From Photorhabdus bodei (GTDB lineage: Bacteria; Pseudomonadota; Gammaproteobacteria; Enterobacterales; Enterobacteriaceae): DNA of 64,000 nucleotides. The DNA is taken from NCBI RefSeq assembly GCF_003287735.1, contig NZ_NSCM01000002.1, positions 1 through 64,000 of the forward strand, read 5' to 3'. A program made the position numbers and the translations under genes. Under the pieces are notes generated by a model, which was not told the origin of the DNA, did not search any database, and saw nothing but the letters and a program-made list of their open reading frames with translations. Every line of letters begins with the position of its first letter. Within the stretch, counting starts at the first letter, position 1. Shown here one piece after another: positions 26,622 to 37,385 of this stretch.

Positions 26622-27404
26622 ATGGAATGGGACCTAATAGGCATACTAGCGACTATTGCTTTTTTGGCAGGTTTTTTTGATGCAATAGCTGGTGGAGGAG
26701 GATTAATAACATTGCCCGCGCTATTTCTAGCAGGAATAGAACCTATCAGTGCTATGGCTACTAATAAATTTCAAGCAACTTCAGCTAGTATATCAGCTAC
26801 TGTAACTTTTGCGCGTAAAGGGTTAATTGAGTGGAGAAAGTCAGTATTTTTAATAATTTTTAGTGTATTAGGAGGAATTAGTGGTGCATTATTTGTCACT
26901 GTGGTGAGTAAGAGAATATTAGAAGCTTGTGTGCCAATATTATTAATTGTCGTCGCAATTTATTTTATCTTCGCTCCGAAACTTAGTGGGATAAGTAATA
27001 GGAAAAGAATATCTGTATTGTTATTTTCATTTTTAGTCGCCCCGATACTTGGTTTTTACGATGGCATTTTTGGCCCAGGAACGGGTTCTTTTCTCATGAT
27101 GAGTTTTATGTTCTTCTGTGGCCTTGAGATGATGCGGGCAATGAGTTTTACTAAATTAGCAAATGCTTCATGCAATATTGGTGCATTGTTTATTTTTATC
27201 ACTAAAGGCGTCATTATATGGCCGTTAGCCTTAGCAATGGCTATCGCGTCCTTTGCTGGAGCACAGTTAGGAGCTCGTTGTGCTGTTAAAATAGGCCCTC
27301 GTTTAATAAGGCCGATGCTGATATTGGTATGTTGTGTGTTAGCGATTAAACTTATTAGTACTGAAAATAACCCGCTACGGATTATGATCCTTAATCTTCT
27401 ATAA
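26622..27404 (+). CDS. TSUP-family membrane exporter (TauE/SafE, YfcA-like)
   Basis: 260 residues with about eight membrane segments. The duplicated family motifs are AGFFDAIAGGGGLITLPAL near the N-terminus with MATNKFQA after it, and GFYDGIFGPGTGSF with KLANASCNIG in the second half. The pattern follows E. coli YfcA. TSUP proteins move sulfite, sulfonates or other organosulfur anions in characterised cases. The gene lies 260 bp after the oxygenase-like gene and before an ERIC. Export of the oxygenase product is a reasonable guess, not shown. Confidence 0.85.
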   Translation: MEWDLIGILATIAFLAGFFDAIAGGGGLITLPALFLAGIEPISAMATNKFQATSASISATVTFARKGLIEWRKSVFLIIFSVLGGISGALFVTVVSKRILEACVPILLIVVAIYFIFAPKLSGISNRKRISVLLFSFLVAPILGFYDGIFGPGTGSFLMMSFMFFCGLEMMRAMSFTKLANASCNIGALFIFITKGVIIWPLALAMAIASFAGAQLGARCAVKIGPRLIRPMLILVCCVLAIKLISTENNPLRIMILNLL

Positions 27405-27480
27405 ATTGTACTGAATTAAAACAAATCACCAGGCGGACTGAATTGTGTCCAATTTCATCAATTAAGATTGGTGTAGCATT

Positions 27481-27609
27481 TATACCCTATGGATTTCAAG
27501 ATGGATCGCGACGGCAAGGGAGCGAATCCCCGGGAGTATAGATAACTATGTGACTGGGGTGAGTGAGTGCATCCAACAAAGAGGCAGCTTGAAAGATGAC
27601 GGGTATATA
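27481..27609 (+). repeat. ERIC element (copy 4)
   Basis: TATACCCTATGGATTTCAAG to GATGACGGGTATATA, with the usual core. It lies between the TSUP gene and the pta terminator. Confidence 0.92.
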
Positions 27610-27628
27610 GTGCAGAAGAATAAATTTA

Positions 27629-27662
27629 AAGGTCTGAACCTTATTAAGGAGGTCAGACCTTG
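27629..27662 (-). terminator. Terminator of ackA-pta
   Basis: AAGGTCTGAACC pairs with GGTCAGACCTT around a short loop, 33 bp beyond the pta stop. On the minus strand the stem is followed by TTTAAATTTATT. Confidence 0.65.
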
Positions 27663-27694
27663 ATTAATTTAAGTGGGGCGCGTGCAAGAAACGG

Positions 27695-29836
27695 TTACGC
27701 TTCCCCCTGTGCTGATTGAATCGCAGTCAGTGCAACGGTGTAAACGATATCGTCTACCAAAGCGCCACGGGACAAATCGTTCACCGGCTTACGCATACCT
27801 TGCAGCATTGGCCCGATGGAAACCAGATCCGCAGAACGTTGTACCGCTTTGTAGGTGGTGTTACCGGTATTCAGATCAGGGAAGATGAACACGGTAGCTT
27901 GACCGGCAACCGGTGAGTTTGGTGCTTTGGATTTCGCTACGTCTGCCATGATTGCGGCGTCATATTGCAACGGGCCATCAATGATTAGATCTGGACGTTT
28001 TTCCTGCGCCAAACGGGTCGCTTCGCGAACTTTCTCAACATCACTGCCTGCACCGGAGTTGCCGGTAGAGTAGGAGATCATGGCAACACGCGGTTCAATA
28101 CCGAATGCTTTAGCTGAATCCGCCGATTGAATGGCGATTTCAGACAGTTGTTCAGCAGTCGGATCTGGGTTGATTGCACAGTCTCCGTAAACCAGAACTT
28201 GTTCTGGCAATAGCATAAAGAATACGGATGATACCAGCGAGCTACCCGGTGCAGTTTTGATTAACTGCAATGGTGGACGGATTGTGTTTGCCGTGGTGTG
28301 TACCGCACCGGAAACCAAACCATCAACTTCGCCCTGTTCCAGCATCAACGTACCCAGAACAACGTTGTCTTCCAGTTGTTCACGCGCAACGACTTCGGTC
28401 ATGCCTTTGTTTTTACGCAATTCAACCAGACGTGAGACATAACGCTCACGTACAGCAACGGGATCAACAATTTCAATACCTGCACCCAGTTCTACGCCTT
28501 GAGCCGCGGCAACACGACGGATCTCTTCTGGAGCACCCAATAGAACGCATTGCGCGATACCGCGATCAGCACAGATAGATGCTGCTTTCACAGTACGAGG
28601 TTCGTCACCTTCCGGCAGAACGACGCGTTTGCCCGCTTTGCGCGCCAGTTCGGTTAATTGATAACGGAATGCGGGTGGAGAGAGGCGGTGTGGGCGCTCA
28701 GAGTTTGCTGTCAGGGAGTCGATCCACTCTTTGTTGATATGGTGTGCGACGTAGTTTTGCAGTTTTTCGATGCGTTCACGGTCATCTGCCGGGACTTCCA
28801 AGCTGAAACTTTGCAGGCTCAGGGAAGTCTGCCAAGTGTTGGTATCAACCATAAAGACGGGTAGGCCAGTGCTGAAGGCACGTTCACACAATTGCTTAAT
28901 CGGCTCGTCGATGGCATAGCCACCGGTCAGCAGAATTGCACCGATTTCAACCCCATTCATAGCCGCCAGACAGGCTGAAACCAGAACGTCTGGACGATCA
29001 GCCGAAGTGACCAGTAGAGAACCGGGACGGAAGTGCTCTAACATGTGTGGAATGCTGCGTGCACAGAAAGTCACGGATTTCACACGGCGGGTTTTGATTG
29101 CGCCTTCGTTGATAATACGGGCGTTCAGGTGTTTTGCCATATCAATTGCTCGGGTTGCAATCAGGTCAAAACTCCACGGAATGCAACCCAGGATTGGCAA
29201 TGGGCTATTTTTGAACAGCGTGTTCGGATCAATGTTGGATACGATGGCTTTTGAGGATTCGTCAAAGATTTCTGACAGATCCGGACGGGTACGGCCTTGA
29301 TCATCAACCGGCGCATTCAGTTTGTTAATAATAACACCGGTAATGTTCTGATTTTTGCTGCCGCCAAATTCAGCACGAGCCAGTTCAACACGTTCTTTCA
29401 ACTGCTTAGGGGAATCGTTACCTAGCGCCAATACGAATACGATTTCAGCGTTCAGGGTCTTGGCAATTTCATAGTTGAGAGACTGGGCGAATGAATGTTT
29501 GCGGGTTGGAACCAGACCTTCAATCAGAATGACTTCTGCGTTTTTGGTGTTTTCGTGGTAAAGAGCCACGATCTTTTCCATCAGCACATCTTTCTGATTG
29601 GTTGTCAGCAAAGATTCCACATGCGCCATGTCCAGTGGTTCAGCGGTCTTTATGCTGGAATGAGAGCGGATGATGGTGGTGGTTTGATCTTGGGTGCCAC
29701 AGCAACGGGGTTGGGCGATAGGTTTGAAAACACTCAGGCTGACGCCTTTTTGCTCCATTGAGCGGATTACACCTAAACTAACACTGGTCAAGCCGACGCT
29801 GGTGCTAGTAGGGATTAACATAATTGTACGGGACAC
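27695..29836 (-). CDS. pta: Phosphate acetyltransferase (Pta)
   Basis: It interconverts acetyl-CoA and acetyl phosphate; with AckA it forms the overflow acetate pathway. The 713 residues have three parts as in E. coli: an N-terminal nucleotide-binding-like domain ([14 protein letters not shown], 1-230), a DRTGG-like middle domain (around 250-360, [10 protein letters not shown] and AILLTGGY), and the C-terminal catalytic domain (390-713: [45 protein letters not shown]). It lies 71 bp downstream of ackA in the same direction. The last 43 codons exist a second time 2850 bp away. Confidence 0.97.
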   Translation of the reverse strand: MSRTIMLIPTSTSVGLTSVSLGVIRSMEQKGVSLSVFKPIAQPRCCGTQDQTTTIIRSHSSIKTAEPLDMAHVESLLTTNQKDVLMEKIVALYHENTKNAEVILIEGLVPTRKHSFAQSLNYEIAKTLNAEIVFVLALGNDSPKQLKERVELARAEFGGSKNQNITGVIINKLNAPVDDQGRTRPDLSEIFDESSKAIVSNIDPNTLFKNSPLPILGCIPWSFDLIATRAIDMAKHLNARIINEGAIKTRRVKSVTFCARSIPHMLEHFRPGSLLVTSADRPDVLVSACLAAMNGVEIGAILLTGGYAIDEPIKQLCERAFSTGLPVFMVDTNTWQTSLSLQSFSLEVPADDRERIEKLQNYVAHHINKEWIDSLTANSERPHRLSPPAFRYQLTELARKAGKRVVLPEGDEPRTVKAASICADRGIAQCVLLGAPEEIRRVAAAQGVELGAGIEIVDPVAVRERYVSRLVELRKNKGMTEVVAREQLEDNVVLGTLMLEQGEVDGLVSGAVHTTANTIRPPLQLIKTAPGSSLVSSVFFMLLPEQVLVYGDCAINPDPTAEQLSEIAIQSADSAKAFGIEPRVAMISYSTGNSGAGSDVEKVREATRLAQEKRPDLIIDGPLQYDAAIMADVAKSKAPNSPVAGQATVFIFPDLNTGNTTYKAVQRSADLVSIGPMLQGMRKPVNDLSRGALVDDIVYTVALTAIQSAQGEA

Positions 29837-29907
29837 GGAAACCTCTTTACGGTTGCTCGTTGGTCAAAAATAGTACCGCCAGCAGTGGCTGGCGGTTGGT
29901 AAAGTTA

Positions 29908-31110
29908 TTACGCGGTCAGGCGCGCTGCATCTTGAGCGATCACTAATTCTTCATTGGTTGGGATCACTAAAGCAGGACGGCTGTTGTCGGTAGTGATTGC
30001 ACCGGATTTACCGAAGCGGGCCGCCAGGTTACGGTCGTGATCGTATTCGAAACCTAACAGGGCCAGTTTTTTCATCACCTGTTCACGAACCAGTGCGGAG
30101 TTTTCACCAATACCACCGGTAAAGATAATGGCATCCAAGCGGCCTTCCATCAGTGCGGAATAAGCACCAACGTATTTAGCCAGACGGTGGCAGTAGACAT
30201 CCATAGCGCGTTTAGCATCGGCTTTGATTTCATAGTTATCTTCTATATAACGGCAATCACTGGTGACTTCGGTCAGACCTAGCAAGCCAGATTCTTTGGT
30301 CAACAGTTTGTTGATTTGTTCAACGCTCATGCCCAGTGAATCATGCAGATGGAAAATGATCGCTGGGTCGATGTCACCACTGCGGGTACCCATTACCAGA
30401 CCTTCCAATGGTGTCAATCCCATAGAGGTGTCAACACACTGACCATTAACGATAGCCGAGATAGAGCCACCATTACCCAAGTGGCAGACGATAACATTCA
30501 GCTCTTCAACCGGTTTGTTGAGCGTTTTTGCGGCTTCACGGGAAACGAAGAAGTGGCTGGTTCCGTGGGCACCATAGCGACGAATGCCGTGCTCTTTATA
30601 CAGGTTGTATGGCAGGGCATAGAGGTAAGCCTCTTCTGGCATGGTTTGATGGAAAGCGGTATCGAATACAGCAACGTTTTTGTCAGCCAGGTGTGGGAAC
30701 CCTTTTTTCGCTTCTTCAATGCCAATCAGGTGAGCAGGGTTATGCAATGGTGCGAATGGAACCGCATCTTTAATCCCTTGAATGACTTCATCATTGATGG
30801 TAACGGATGCCGTGAATTTTTCACCGCCGTGAACAATGCGGTGGCCGATTGCGGCGATTTGATCAGAAAGTTCTGGTTTTTCGGCCAGAATCGTATTAAC
30901 AATAAAGTTCAATGCTTCACTGTGGGCTGCACCAGCACCTAAAGCGGCTTCATGTTTTGCGCCATCCATTTTCCACTTAATGCGGGCTTCAGGCAGGTTA
31001 AAACATTCAGCTAGACCAGAAAGATATTCTTCACCGTTAGCAGGATCGATGATAGCAAATTTCAGAGAAGAGCTACCGCAATTGAGGACCAGTACCAGCT
31101 TACTTGACAT
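29908..31110 (-). CDS. ackA: Acetate kinase (AckA)
   Basis: It makes ATP and acetate from acetyl phosphate and ADP. At 400 residues it has the same length as the E. coli enzyme. Family signatures are [14 protein letters not shown] at the N-terminus, [47 protein letters not shown] and FTGGIGENS. First gene of the ackA-pta operon and divergent from yfbV. The intergenic region holds a segment resembling an ArcA site (TGTTAATCATTTAATG on the minus strand), which is only suggestive. Confidence 0.97.
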   Translation of the reverse strand: MSSKLVLVLNCGSSSLKFAIIDPANGEEYLSGLAECFNLPEARIKWKMDGAKHEAALGAGAAHSEALNFIVNTILAEKPELSDQIAAIGHRIVHGGEKFTASVTINDEVIQGIKDAVPFAPLHNPAHLIGIEEAKKGFPHLADKNVAVFDTAFHQTMPEEAYLYALPYNLYKEHGIRRYGAHGTSHFFVSREAAKTLNKPVEELNVIVCHLGNGGSISAIVNGQCVDTSMGLTPLEGLVMGTRSGDIDPAIIFHLHDSLGMSVEQINKLLTKESGLLGLTEVTSDCRYIEDNYEIKADAKRAMDVYCHRLAKYVGAYSALMEGRLDAIIFTGGIGENSALVREQVMKKLALLGFEYDHDRNLAARFGKSGAITTDNSRPALVIPTNEELVIAQDAARLTA

Positions 31111-31501
31111 GGAAGTACCTATATCGTGTTTGTCATTGAGTCTTACAGATAAGACATGTGATTAATAAAACGTCAATTACTCATCAGCGTAGAGCATATA
31201 GTGATGACATTAAATGATTAACATCATGCTAAGTGCAAAGAGCATGATGATAAGGTTTAAATTTTCAAAACCCCTTTTTTGCCTGCTCTGATGTTAAGGG
31301 ATAGCGTGATTTGTTAACAAAATGAGCCTAAGTGCAGTAAAAAAGGTAAAATATGCCGCTTTGCTGCTGTGTATAACATAAAAGTGAATGTAGGATACCG
31401 ATAGCTAGCAGCAAAGACAAAATATACTTAATCCTACAAAAAATATTTTATCAGTTACAATGTTTTTTTAAAAAATGTGTTTTTAATTGATTGAGGTCAT
31501 G
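31111..31501. promoter_or_regulatory. Divergent ackA/yfbV promoter region
   Basis: AT-rich, no gene. Contains the palindrome TTTGTTAACAAA near 31312 and the ArcA-like segment near 31210-31228. The promoters for both directions must lie here. Confidence 0.45.
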
Positions 31502-31957
31502 ATGAGCGCAATACCTCCCACCAGTAATGGATGGCTGAGAAAGATGCAACTGGGACAGCAATACATGAAAACTTGGCCGATTGAGAAACAGTTGGCACCC
31601 ATGTTTCCTGAAAATCGGATTATTAAGGCAACCCGCTTTGGTATCCGGTTTATGCCGCCGTTGGCTATTTTTACTCTGACGTGGCAAATCGCACTGGGTG
31701 GTCAGCTTGGTCCAGCGGTGGCGACGGCGCTGTTCGCGTGTAGTTTACCGATGCAAGGGTTATGGTGGTTGGGGAAACGGGCATCAACCCCGTTACCCGC
31801 GGCATTGCTGAAATGGTTTCATGAAATCCGTGATAAATTTGCCGCAGCGGGTATCGCAATGGCACCTTTGCAGCAAACGCCAACTTATCAATCTCTCGCA
31901 GAACTGCTGAAACGCGCATTTAAACAACTCGATCGTTCGTTTCTTGATGATATTTGA
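31502..31957 (+). CDS. yfbV: YfbV, UPF0208 membrane protein (Ter macrodomain insulation)
   Basis: A small inner-membrane protein with two hydrophobic segments ([18 protein letters not shown] and [18 protein letters not shown]). In E. coli YfbV helps insulate the terminus macrodomain. The sequence follows E. coli YfbV closely ([39 protein letters not shown]). GAGG stands seven bases before ATG 31502, so I use it over 31487 or 31499; the product is then 151 residues. It is divergent from ackA, as in E. coli. Confidence 0.9.
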   Translation: MSAIPPTSNGWLRKMQLGQQYMKTWPIEKQLAPMFPENRIIKATRFGIRFMPPLAIFTLTWQIALGGQLGPAVATALFACSLPMQGLWWLGKRASTPLPAALLKWFHEIRDKFAAAGIAMAPLQQTPTYQSLAELLKRAFKQLDRSFLDDI

Positions 31958-32134
31958 ACCAGGAGAAACCTGTTGCTAGATTATTGCAGTCAATGTACTG
32001 GAAAATCAGAGATGATGGTTCATGACGAAAAGTGGACACATTGTTGATCGCAACCGGAGATTTTCTCTTAATAAAATGGTCTACTAGCCAAGCTTTTGAC
32101 ACTAATATCTTCTTTTTTGTTGATAGAGGCCATT

Positions 32135-33967
32135 TTGAATAGCGAGCTCTTGTGGGTATTGACCCTGCTACTGATAGCTATTGTTCTTTTTACTACCAAT
32201 AAACTGCGCATGGATATTGTTGCATTATTGGTGATTATCGCGTTTGTCATGAGTGGAACGTTGACGCTCGGTGAAGCGACCAGCGGTTTTAGTGATCCCA
32301 ATGTGTTGCTGATAGCTGCCTTGTTTGTTATTGGTGAAGGACTGGTAAGAACTGGCGTTGCTTATCAAATGGGGGATTGGCTGGTAAGAGCCGCCGGAAA
32401 CAGCGAAACCAAAATGTTGGCATTACTGATGATGACTGTTGCAGGGCTTGGTGCTTTTATGAGCTCTACGGGGGTGGTCGCGATTTTCATTCCGGTGGTG
32501 CTTAGTGTCGCGGTAAGAATGAAAATTTCGCCGGGTCGGTTGATGATGCCCTTGAGTTTTGCCGGGCTTATCAGTGGCATGATGACATTGGTAGCGACAC
32601 CACCCAATATGGTGGTTAACAGTGAGTTGATACGGGAAGGGCTTCCCGGTTTCAAATTCTTCTCTATTACACCTATTGGTATTTTGATTCTGTTTGCCGG
32701 TATTGGTTATATGCTGATCGCTCGCCATTGGTTGGGCAATAATCAATCGGATAAAAGCCATGATAAATGGCATCGTCGTACTTTCCGTGACCTTATCCGC
32801 GACTATAAATTATCAGGTCGCGCGCGTCGCCTGGCGATCCGCCCAGGCTCCCCACTGATAGGTCTCTCTCTTGATGAGTCAAATTTGCGTGCTCGCTACG
32901 GGGCTAATGTCGTTGGTATCGAGCGTTGGCGGCGTTTCCGGCGCGTTATGGTCAGTGCGATGGGCAATACGGAATTGAGAGAACGGGATGTGTTGCTGGT
33001 TGATATGTCAGACAGTGAGGTGGATCTGCGTCAATTTTGCAGTGAGCAATTATTAGAACCGATGGTGCTGCGCGGGGAGTATTTCTCTGAACAATCTCGT
33101 AACGTAGGTATGGCTGAAGTCTCTCTGATCCCGGAGTCGGATTTATTGGGTAAATCACTGCGGGAAATAGGTTTTCGTACCTGCTATGGTTTGAATGTTG
33201 TTGGTATTCGACGTGATGGTGAATCGTTGTCGGGTAAACTGGTTGATGCGCCACTGCAACTTGGCGATATTTTGCTGGTTATTGGTGACTGGAAACTGAT
33301 ACGTATCCTGCAAACCAAAATGCGCGATTTTATTGTCCTTAATCTGCCGGTTGAGATCGAAGAGGTGGCTCCGGCAACGTCTCAAGCGCCACATGCGCTT
33401 TTTAGCTTGGCACTGATGGTAGCCATGATGCTTACCGATGAAGTACCCAATGTGATTGCCGCATTGATAGCTTGCCTGTTGATGGGAAAATTCCGTTGTA
33501 TTGATATGGAAAGTGCGTACCGCTCTATTCATTGGCCCAGTATTATCCTGATTGTCGGGATGATGCCGTTTGCTCTGGCATTACAGAAAACGGGCGGGAT
33601 TGAGCTGATTGTCCGTGGCTTGATGGATATTGCGGGTGATATGGGGCCGAGGGTGATGCTGGTATGTCTGTTTATACTTTGTGCCGTAATCGGCTTGTTT
33701 ATTTCTAATACGGCAACGGCGGTATTAATGGCACCGATAGCTATTGCTGCTGCACGTGAAATGGCAGTATCGCCCATGCCATTTGCCATGATTATTGGTG
33801 TGGCAGCTTCCGCCGCATTTATGACCCCGGTTTCGTCCCCAGTGAATACGCTGGTTCTTGGCCCCGGTGGTTATAAGTTTTCCGATTTTGTCCGTTTGGG
33901 CGTGCCATTTACCATGCTGGTGATGGTGATAAGTGTGCTGGTCATCCCTTGGTTGTTTCCATTTTAA
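32135..33967 (+). CDS. yfbS: YfbS, SLC13/DASS-type transporter with two TrkA-C (RCK_C) domains
   Basis: An inner-membrane permease of the divalent anion:Na+ symporter type. Transmembrane halves flank a soluble insert (about 200-400) with two TrkA-C domains ([18 protein letters not shown]… and [19 protein letters not shown]). [11 protein letters not shown] and the late [10 protein letters not shown] and [19 protein letters not shown] segments are family signatures. The start is TTG 32135: GAGG lies upstream and the protein then begins NSELLWVL like E. coli YfbS. An ATG 13 codons earlier (32096) lacks this support. Its 3' end overlaps yfbR by four bases, convergently. The transported ion is unknown. 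Confidence 0.9.
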   Translation: MNSELLWVLTLLLIAIVLFTTNKLRMDIVALLVIIAFVMSGTLTLGEATSGFSDPNVLLIAALFVIGEGLVRTGVAYQMGDWLVRAAGNSETKMLALLMMTVAGLGAFMSSTGVVAIFIPVVLSVAVRMKISPGRLMMPLSFAGLISGMMTLVATPPNMVVNSELIREGLPGFKFFSITPIGILILFAGIGYMLIARHWLGNNQSDKSHDKWHRRTFRDLIRDYKLSGRARRLAIRPGSPLIGLSLDESNLRARYGANVVGIERWRRFRRVMVSAMGNTELRERDVLLVDMSDSEVDLRQFCSEQLLEPMVLRGEYFSEQSRNVGMAEVSLIPESDLLGKSLREIGFRTCYGLNVVGIRRDGESLSGKLVDAPLQLGDILLVIGDWKLIRILQTKMRDFIVLNLPVEIEEVAPATSQAPHALFSLALMVAMMLTDEVPNVIAALIACLLMGKFRCIDMESAYRSIHWPSIILIVGMMPFALALQKTGGIELIVRGLMDIAGDMGPRVMLVCLFILCAVIGLFISNTATAVLMAPIAIAAAREMAVSPMPFAMIIGVAASAAFMTPVSSPVNTLVLGPGGYKFSDFVRLGVPFTMLVMVISVLVIPWLFPF

Positions 33968-34557
33968 TGTGGAATATCAAGGCTAATTTCGTCCAATGAC
34001 AGGCTGAATCCTGGTACAAAAACTTTCATAAAGTAATCCATCTCCTGGCTGTGACGATCAGCCAGGGTTTTTTCAAGTCGGGCTATCGCCAGATTGAATT
34101 CATGGTTACCTGCCGATAACTCTTCCAGACATTTGAGGTAAGCACACAGGGAATCGGCCTGTTTAATGATAAAAGTTTCTTCTGTTGTATGCTGGCTGTC
34201 ATCTAGGATTGGACGGAAATCCTCTTGCAGCTCTGCTGGCAGCATTTCCAGTAATTTTTTCTGCGCGATTTTTTCTATTTTTTTGTATTCCCGTGCAATA
34301 TGTGGATTGTGATATTTGATCGGAGTGGGTAAATCTCCGGTAATAACTTCGCTGGCATCGTGATACATAGCCAGCAACGCAATGCGTTCAGCATTCACAT
34401 TGCCACCAAATTTGCGGTTTTTGATAATGGCCAAGGCGTGTGCGACAAAGGCCACTTGTAAGCTATGTTCCGATACATTTTCTGTACGTACATTACGCAT
34501 CAGAGGCCAACGGTTAATCAGTTTCAAACGGGAAAGGTGGGCAAAAAAGTGGCTCAT
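33964..34557 (-). CDS. yfbR: 5'-deoxynucleotidase YfbR (HD domain)
   Basis: It hydrolyses deoxyribonucleoside 5'-monophosphates, part of thymidylate and nucleotide-pool control. The HD phosphohydrolase metal motif is visible: H in [12 protein letters not shown] in [20 protein letters not shown], and D in [13 protein letters not shown]. It matches the E. coli enzyme in length (197-199). ATG 34557 ([20 protein letters not shown]) fits the family; ATG 34563 adds two residues. Convergent with yfbS. Confidence 0.95.
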   Translation of the reverse strand: MSHFFAHLSRLKLINRWPLMRNVRTENVSEHSLQVAFVAHALAIIKNRKFGGNVNAERIALLAMYHDASEVITGDLPTPIKYHNPHIAREYKKIEKIAQKKLLEMLPAELQEDFRPILDDSQHTTEETFIIKQADSLCAYLKCLEELSAGNHEFNLAIARLEKTLADRHSQEMDYFMKVFVPGFSLSLDEISLDIPH

Positions 34558-35199
34558 AATCATCTCTTACAGTAAATATTGTTTTTATTGTGAGCGGTGG
34601 ATAGGGGTAAAGTAAACCTTAAAATCGTTTCTTATTTTTATCCCTTATTTTCATAGGGAAATCTGCTATTTATCTAAACGGGTATCCAGACTGTATAGCA
34701 AGGTTGATATGATTAATTTACATTTATTATTAACTGGCAATGTTATAATCGTAATAGATATCTTTTTTAAAGGAAATTTATGTTTTTACTCCATTTTGCA
34801 TACAGTTTATATACAAAAATTTCATATAATTTACAATAGTTTGTTATTCATCCAGGCGTTCTCTTTTATTAAGTTTAATAAATGCAATGTTTAATTCTTT
34901 TATATCTTGCTAATGCCTTATATAATCGCTGCAAAAATCGTCCATAAAAATAAAAAAATTAGTCTGTGTTACCGGTAAAAAATGAAAATTTATTGACCTT
35001 ATTTTGCAGAGAGTGGTTATTGGGTATCAATAAAGAGAGTTATGGACGTGGTTATCAAGGATTTCTATCTGACAGGTGAGGTTTTCACCAGTGAAGAAAA
35101 AGTGGGTAGGCGAGACTTATCGGAATAGAAGAAATAAGTTTTCGCCTATTCCGATAGAACGCATGGTATGAATAATGTCCGTTATCAGCGATATTTTTC
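34558..35199. other. Spacer between yfbR and alaA
   Basis: AT-rich, with the promoter of yfbR expected on its left. No supported gene; a 61-codon frame at 34709 has no ribosome site or recognisable motif. Holds the interlocking inverted repeats at 35107-35156 and borders ERIC copy 5. Confidence 0.5.
35107..35156. repeat. Interlocked inverted repeats (pseudoknot-like or switching hairpins)
   Basis: Arm A (35107-35120, TAGGCGAGACTTAT) can pair with A' (35134-35148, ATAAGTTTTCGCCTA). Arm B (35118-35128, TATCGGAATAG) can pair with B' (35146-35156, CTATTCCGATA). The order A-B-A'-B' with small overlaps allows either two exclusive hairpins or a pseudoknot. Confidence 0.6.
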
Positions 35200-35345
35200 T
35201 ATACCCGTTATCCTTCAAGTTGCCTCTTTAGTTGGCTGCACTCGCTTACCCCGGTCACGCTCACTCCGGTCACATAGTTACCTATGCTCCCGGGGCTTCA
35301 CTCCCTATGCCGTCGTGATGCATCTTGAAATCCATGGGGTATATA
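35200..35345 (-). repeat. ERIC element (copy 5), with internal duplication
   Basis: Same core as the others, in the orientation of copy 1. It is about 15 bases longer because GGTCAC with flanking bases is repeated (CCGGTCACGCTCACTCCGGT, about 35252-35271). It ends 14 bp from the alaA stop. Confidence 0.9.
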
Positions 35346-35359
35346 AACGGTTCTTATTT

Positions 35360-36574
35360 TTACTGATGATATTTGCCAATAAATCGGGCGAATTTCTGAA
35401 TTGCCATCTCCAGTTCATCAAGCCTTGGTAGGGTCACGATGCGGAGATGGTCAGGTTCCGGCCAGTTAAATGCGGTTCCCTGCACTAACAAGACCTTCTC
35501 TTGTAATAAAAGGTCAAGCACCATCTTCTGGTCATCGTGAACATTAAAACGTTTCGCATCAATTTTTGGAAACATATATAAAGCGCCTTTAGGTTTCACG
35601 CAGGAAACGCCGGGGATTTGATTAATTAATTCCCATGCTCGGTTACGCTGCTCATACAAACGGCCACCAGGTAAAATGAATTCACTGATACTTTGGTAAC
35701 CGCCTAAAGCAGTTTGAATAGCGTGTTGCATTGGCACATTGGCACATAAACGCATTGATGCCAGCATCTCCAAGCCTTCAATGTAGCTCTTAGCGTGTTT
35801 CTTCGGGCCATTTAATACCATCCAGCCTTGACGAAAACCTGCAACCCGATATGTTTTGGATAATCCATTAAATGTTACCGTTAACAGATCAGGCGCGAGG
35901 GCAGCAATTGAATGATGTTCTGCATCGTCATATAAGATTTTGTCGTAAATTTCATCAGCAAAAATAATCAAATTGTGTTGCCGGGCTATTTCAACAACTT
36001 CCAATAGTAATTCTTTACTATATACAGCACCCGTTGGATTATTAGGGTTAATAATCACAATCCCACGTGTGCGGGGCGTAATTTTGTTGCGGATATCATT
36101 TAAGTCAGGAAACCAATCTGACCCTTCATCACACATATAATGTACGGCTTTGCCACTGGAAAGTGAAACTGCCGCAGTCCAGAGAGGATAATCAGGTGCG
36201 GGAACAAGCATTTCATCACCGGTATTCAGTAATGCTTGCATTGCTTGAACGATTAATTCAGAAACACCATTGCCGATATAAATATCTTCAACGGTCACGT
36301 CCATCATATTCCGGGCTTGATAATGTTGCATGATAGCTTTGCGTGCAGAATACAGACCTTTCGAATCTGAATAACCCTGTGCTGTTGGTAAGTTACGGAT
36401 AACATCTACCAAGATTTCATCTGGTGCTTCAAAACCAAAGGGGGCTGGATTACCAATATTTAATTTGAGGACTTTATTGCCTTCTTCTTCAAGGCGTTTA
36501 GCTTCCTTGAGTACGGGGCCGCGGATATCATAACAAACATTATCCAATTTGCTGGATTTTTTAACTGCTAGCAT
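35360..36574 (-). CDS. alaA: Glutamate-pyruvate aminotransferase (AlaA, formerly YfbQ)
   Basis: A PLP enzyme of fold type I that makes alanine from pyruvate and glutamate. The sequence follows E. coli AlaA almost throughout: KSSKLDNVCYDIRGPVLKEAKRLEEEG, GNPAPFGFEAPDEI, INPNNPTGAVYS, FADEIYDKILYD and the PLP lysine in FNGLSKTYRVAGFRQGWM. I start at ATG 36574 (404 residues), matching E. coli; the frame is open upstream to 36631 without support. It is divergent from lrhA/hexA, the E. coli arrangement. Confidence 0.95.
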   Translation of the reverse strand: MLAVKKSSKLDNVCYDIRGPVLKEAKRLEEEGNKVLKLNIGNPAPFGFEAPDEILVDVIRNLPTAQGYSDSKGLYSARKAIMQHYQARNMMDVTVEDIYIGNGVSELIVQAMQALLNTGDEMLVPAPDYPLWTAAVSLSSGKAVHYMCDEGSDWFPDLNDIRNKITPRTRGIVIINPNNPTGAVYSKELLLEVVEIARQHNLIIFADEIYDKILYDDAEHHSIAALAPDLLTVTFNGLSKTYRVAGFRQGWMVLNGPKKHAKSYIEGLEMLASMRLCANVPMQHAIQTALGGYQSISEFILPGGRLYEQRNRAWELINQIPGVSCVKPKGALYMFPKIDAKRFNVHDDQKMVLDLLLQEKVLLVQGTAFNWPEPDHLRIVTLPRLDELEMAIQKFARFIGKYHQ

Positions 36575-37385
36575 AGAGAGTCTTACCTTATCTTGGTAAA
36601 AAAAAGTCGCTTGGCATATAGCGTGTAACATTTAATGTACTCCTCCCTCTGAATGTTTTGAAGATGCATTGATATATTTGGTTAAAATGGTTGTTTTAGT
36701 AGGGAAGTTGTTATTTGAGTATCTTTTTATGTAAATTATGTTAGCGTTAAATCCTGAATTTACTGATGATATCAAATTTATAATCTGGATTGTTGTTGTT
36801 TTTTAGTGTGGAAATGGGGGTGTTTTTAGCGTGATAACGGCATGGCCGGGCCATTGTGGAGAGAAAGTGAGCATAGCGCAATTTGCCAATAAAAATTGTT
36901 GTGTTTGTATAATTTATTCTTATGTATAAGATTTGGCTTGAATTGGCAATTTGGAACTATATATTTTAGAAAGATCAAACAATATTTTTGATCATTTCTG
37001 GAAACTAGTTGTAAATTTATCTGAATAGGATTATTAAACATTAGTGATATTGTAGATTTTTACTTTATATTTAGTTTTTCTGATATAACTTATGTTATTC
37101 TTTGACGTGAGTCAGAAAACAAAATAACCAAACTAGAAATCACATATAGGGTGTTGTAAATAGGGATTGTCCTCAATTTTATTTAGGAATCCGAGTAACT
37201 TTTGCTAAGAAGAGGAGAAAATAAAACCCGCAATGGGTTCAATAGGTAAAAAAACAGCAGTAAATCTTTGCCCTATTTAATAGAGTAGAGTACTGTCTAA
37301 GCGATGTTAATTTAATTTGATAGTGCTTACGTAAAAACACCAGGTTAGTTAGTAATTAAAATCAAAAAAAAGTGATGAATAAACA
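36575..37385. promoter_or_regulatory. Divergent alaA/hexA regulatory region
   Basis: About 800 bp, AT-rich. No real gene. At about 37121-37198 the minus strand encodes KLLGFLNKIEDNPYLQHPICDF between stops, similar to the tail of the remnant at 1818. The rest presumably carries the long hexA leader and promoter. Confidence 0.5.

Noticed and set aside
30343..30942. Plus-strand frame of 199 codons inside ackA
   Set aside because: Shadow of the highly conserved acetate kinase gene.
34709..34894. 61-codon frame between yfbR and ERIC 5
   Set aside because: Hydrophobic by AT-rich codon bias alone; no ribosome site.
1990..35345. The five ERIC copies considered as a CRISPR array or phage attachment repeats
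   Set aside because: They are dispersed, about 130 bp long, palindromic and carry the ERIC core; no spacers or cas genes are present.
36826..37041. 71-codon minus-strand frame in the alaA-hexA spacer
   Set aside because: No ribosome site, no motif, low-complexity AT-rich composition.
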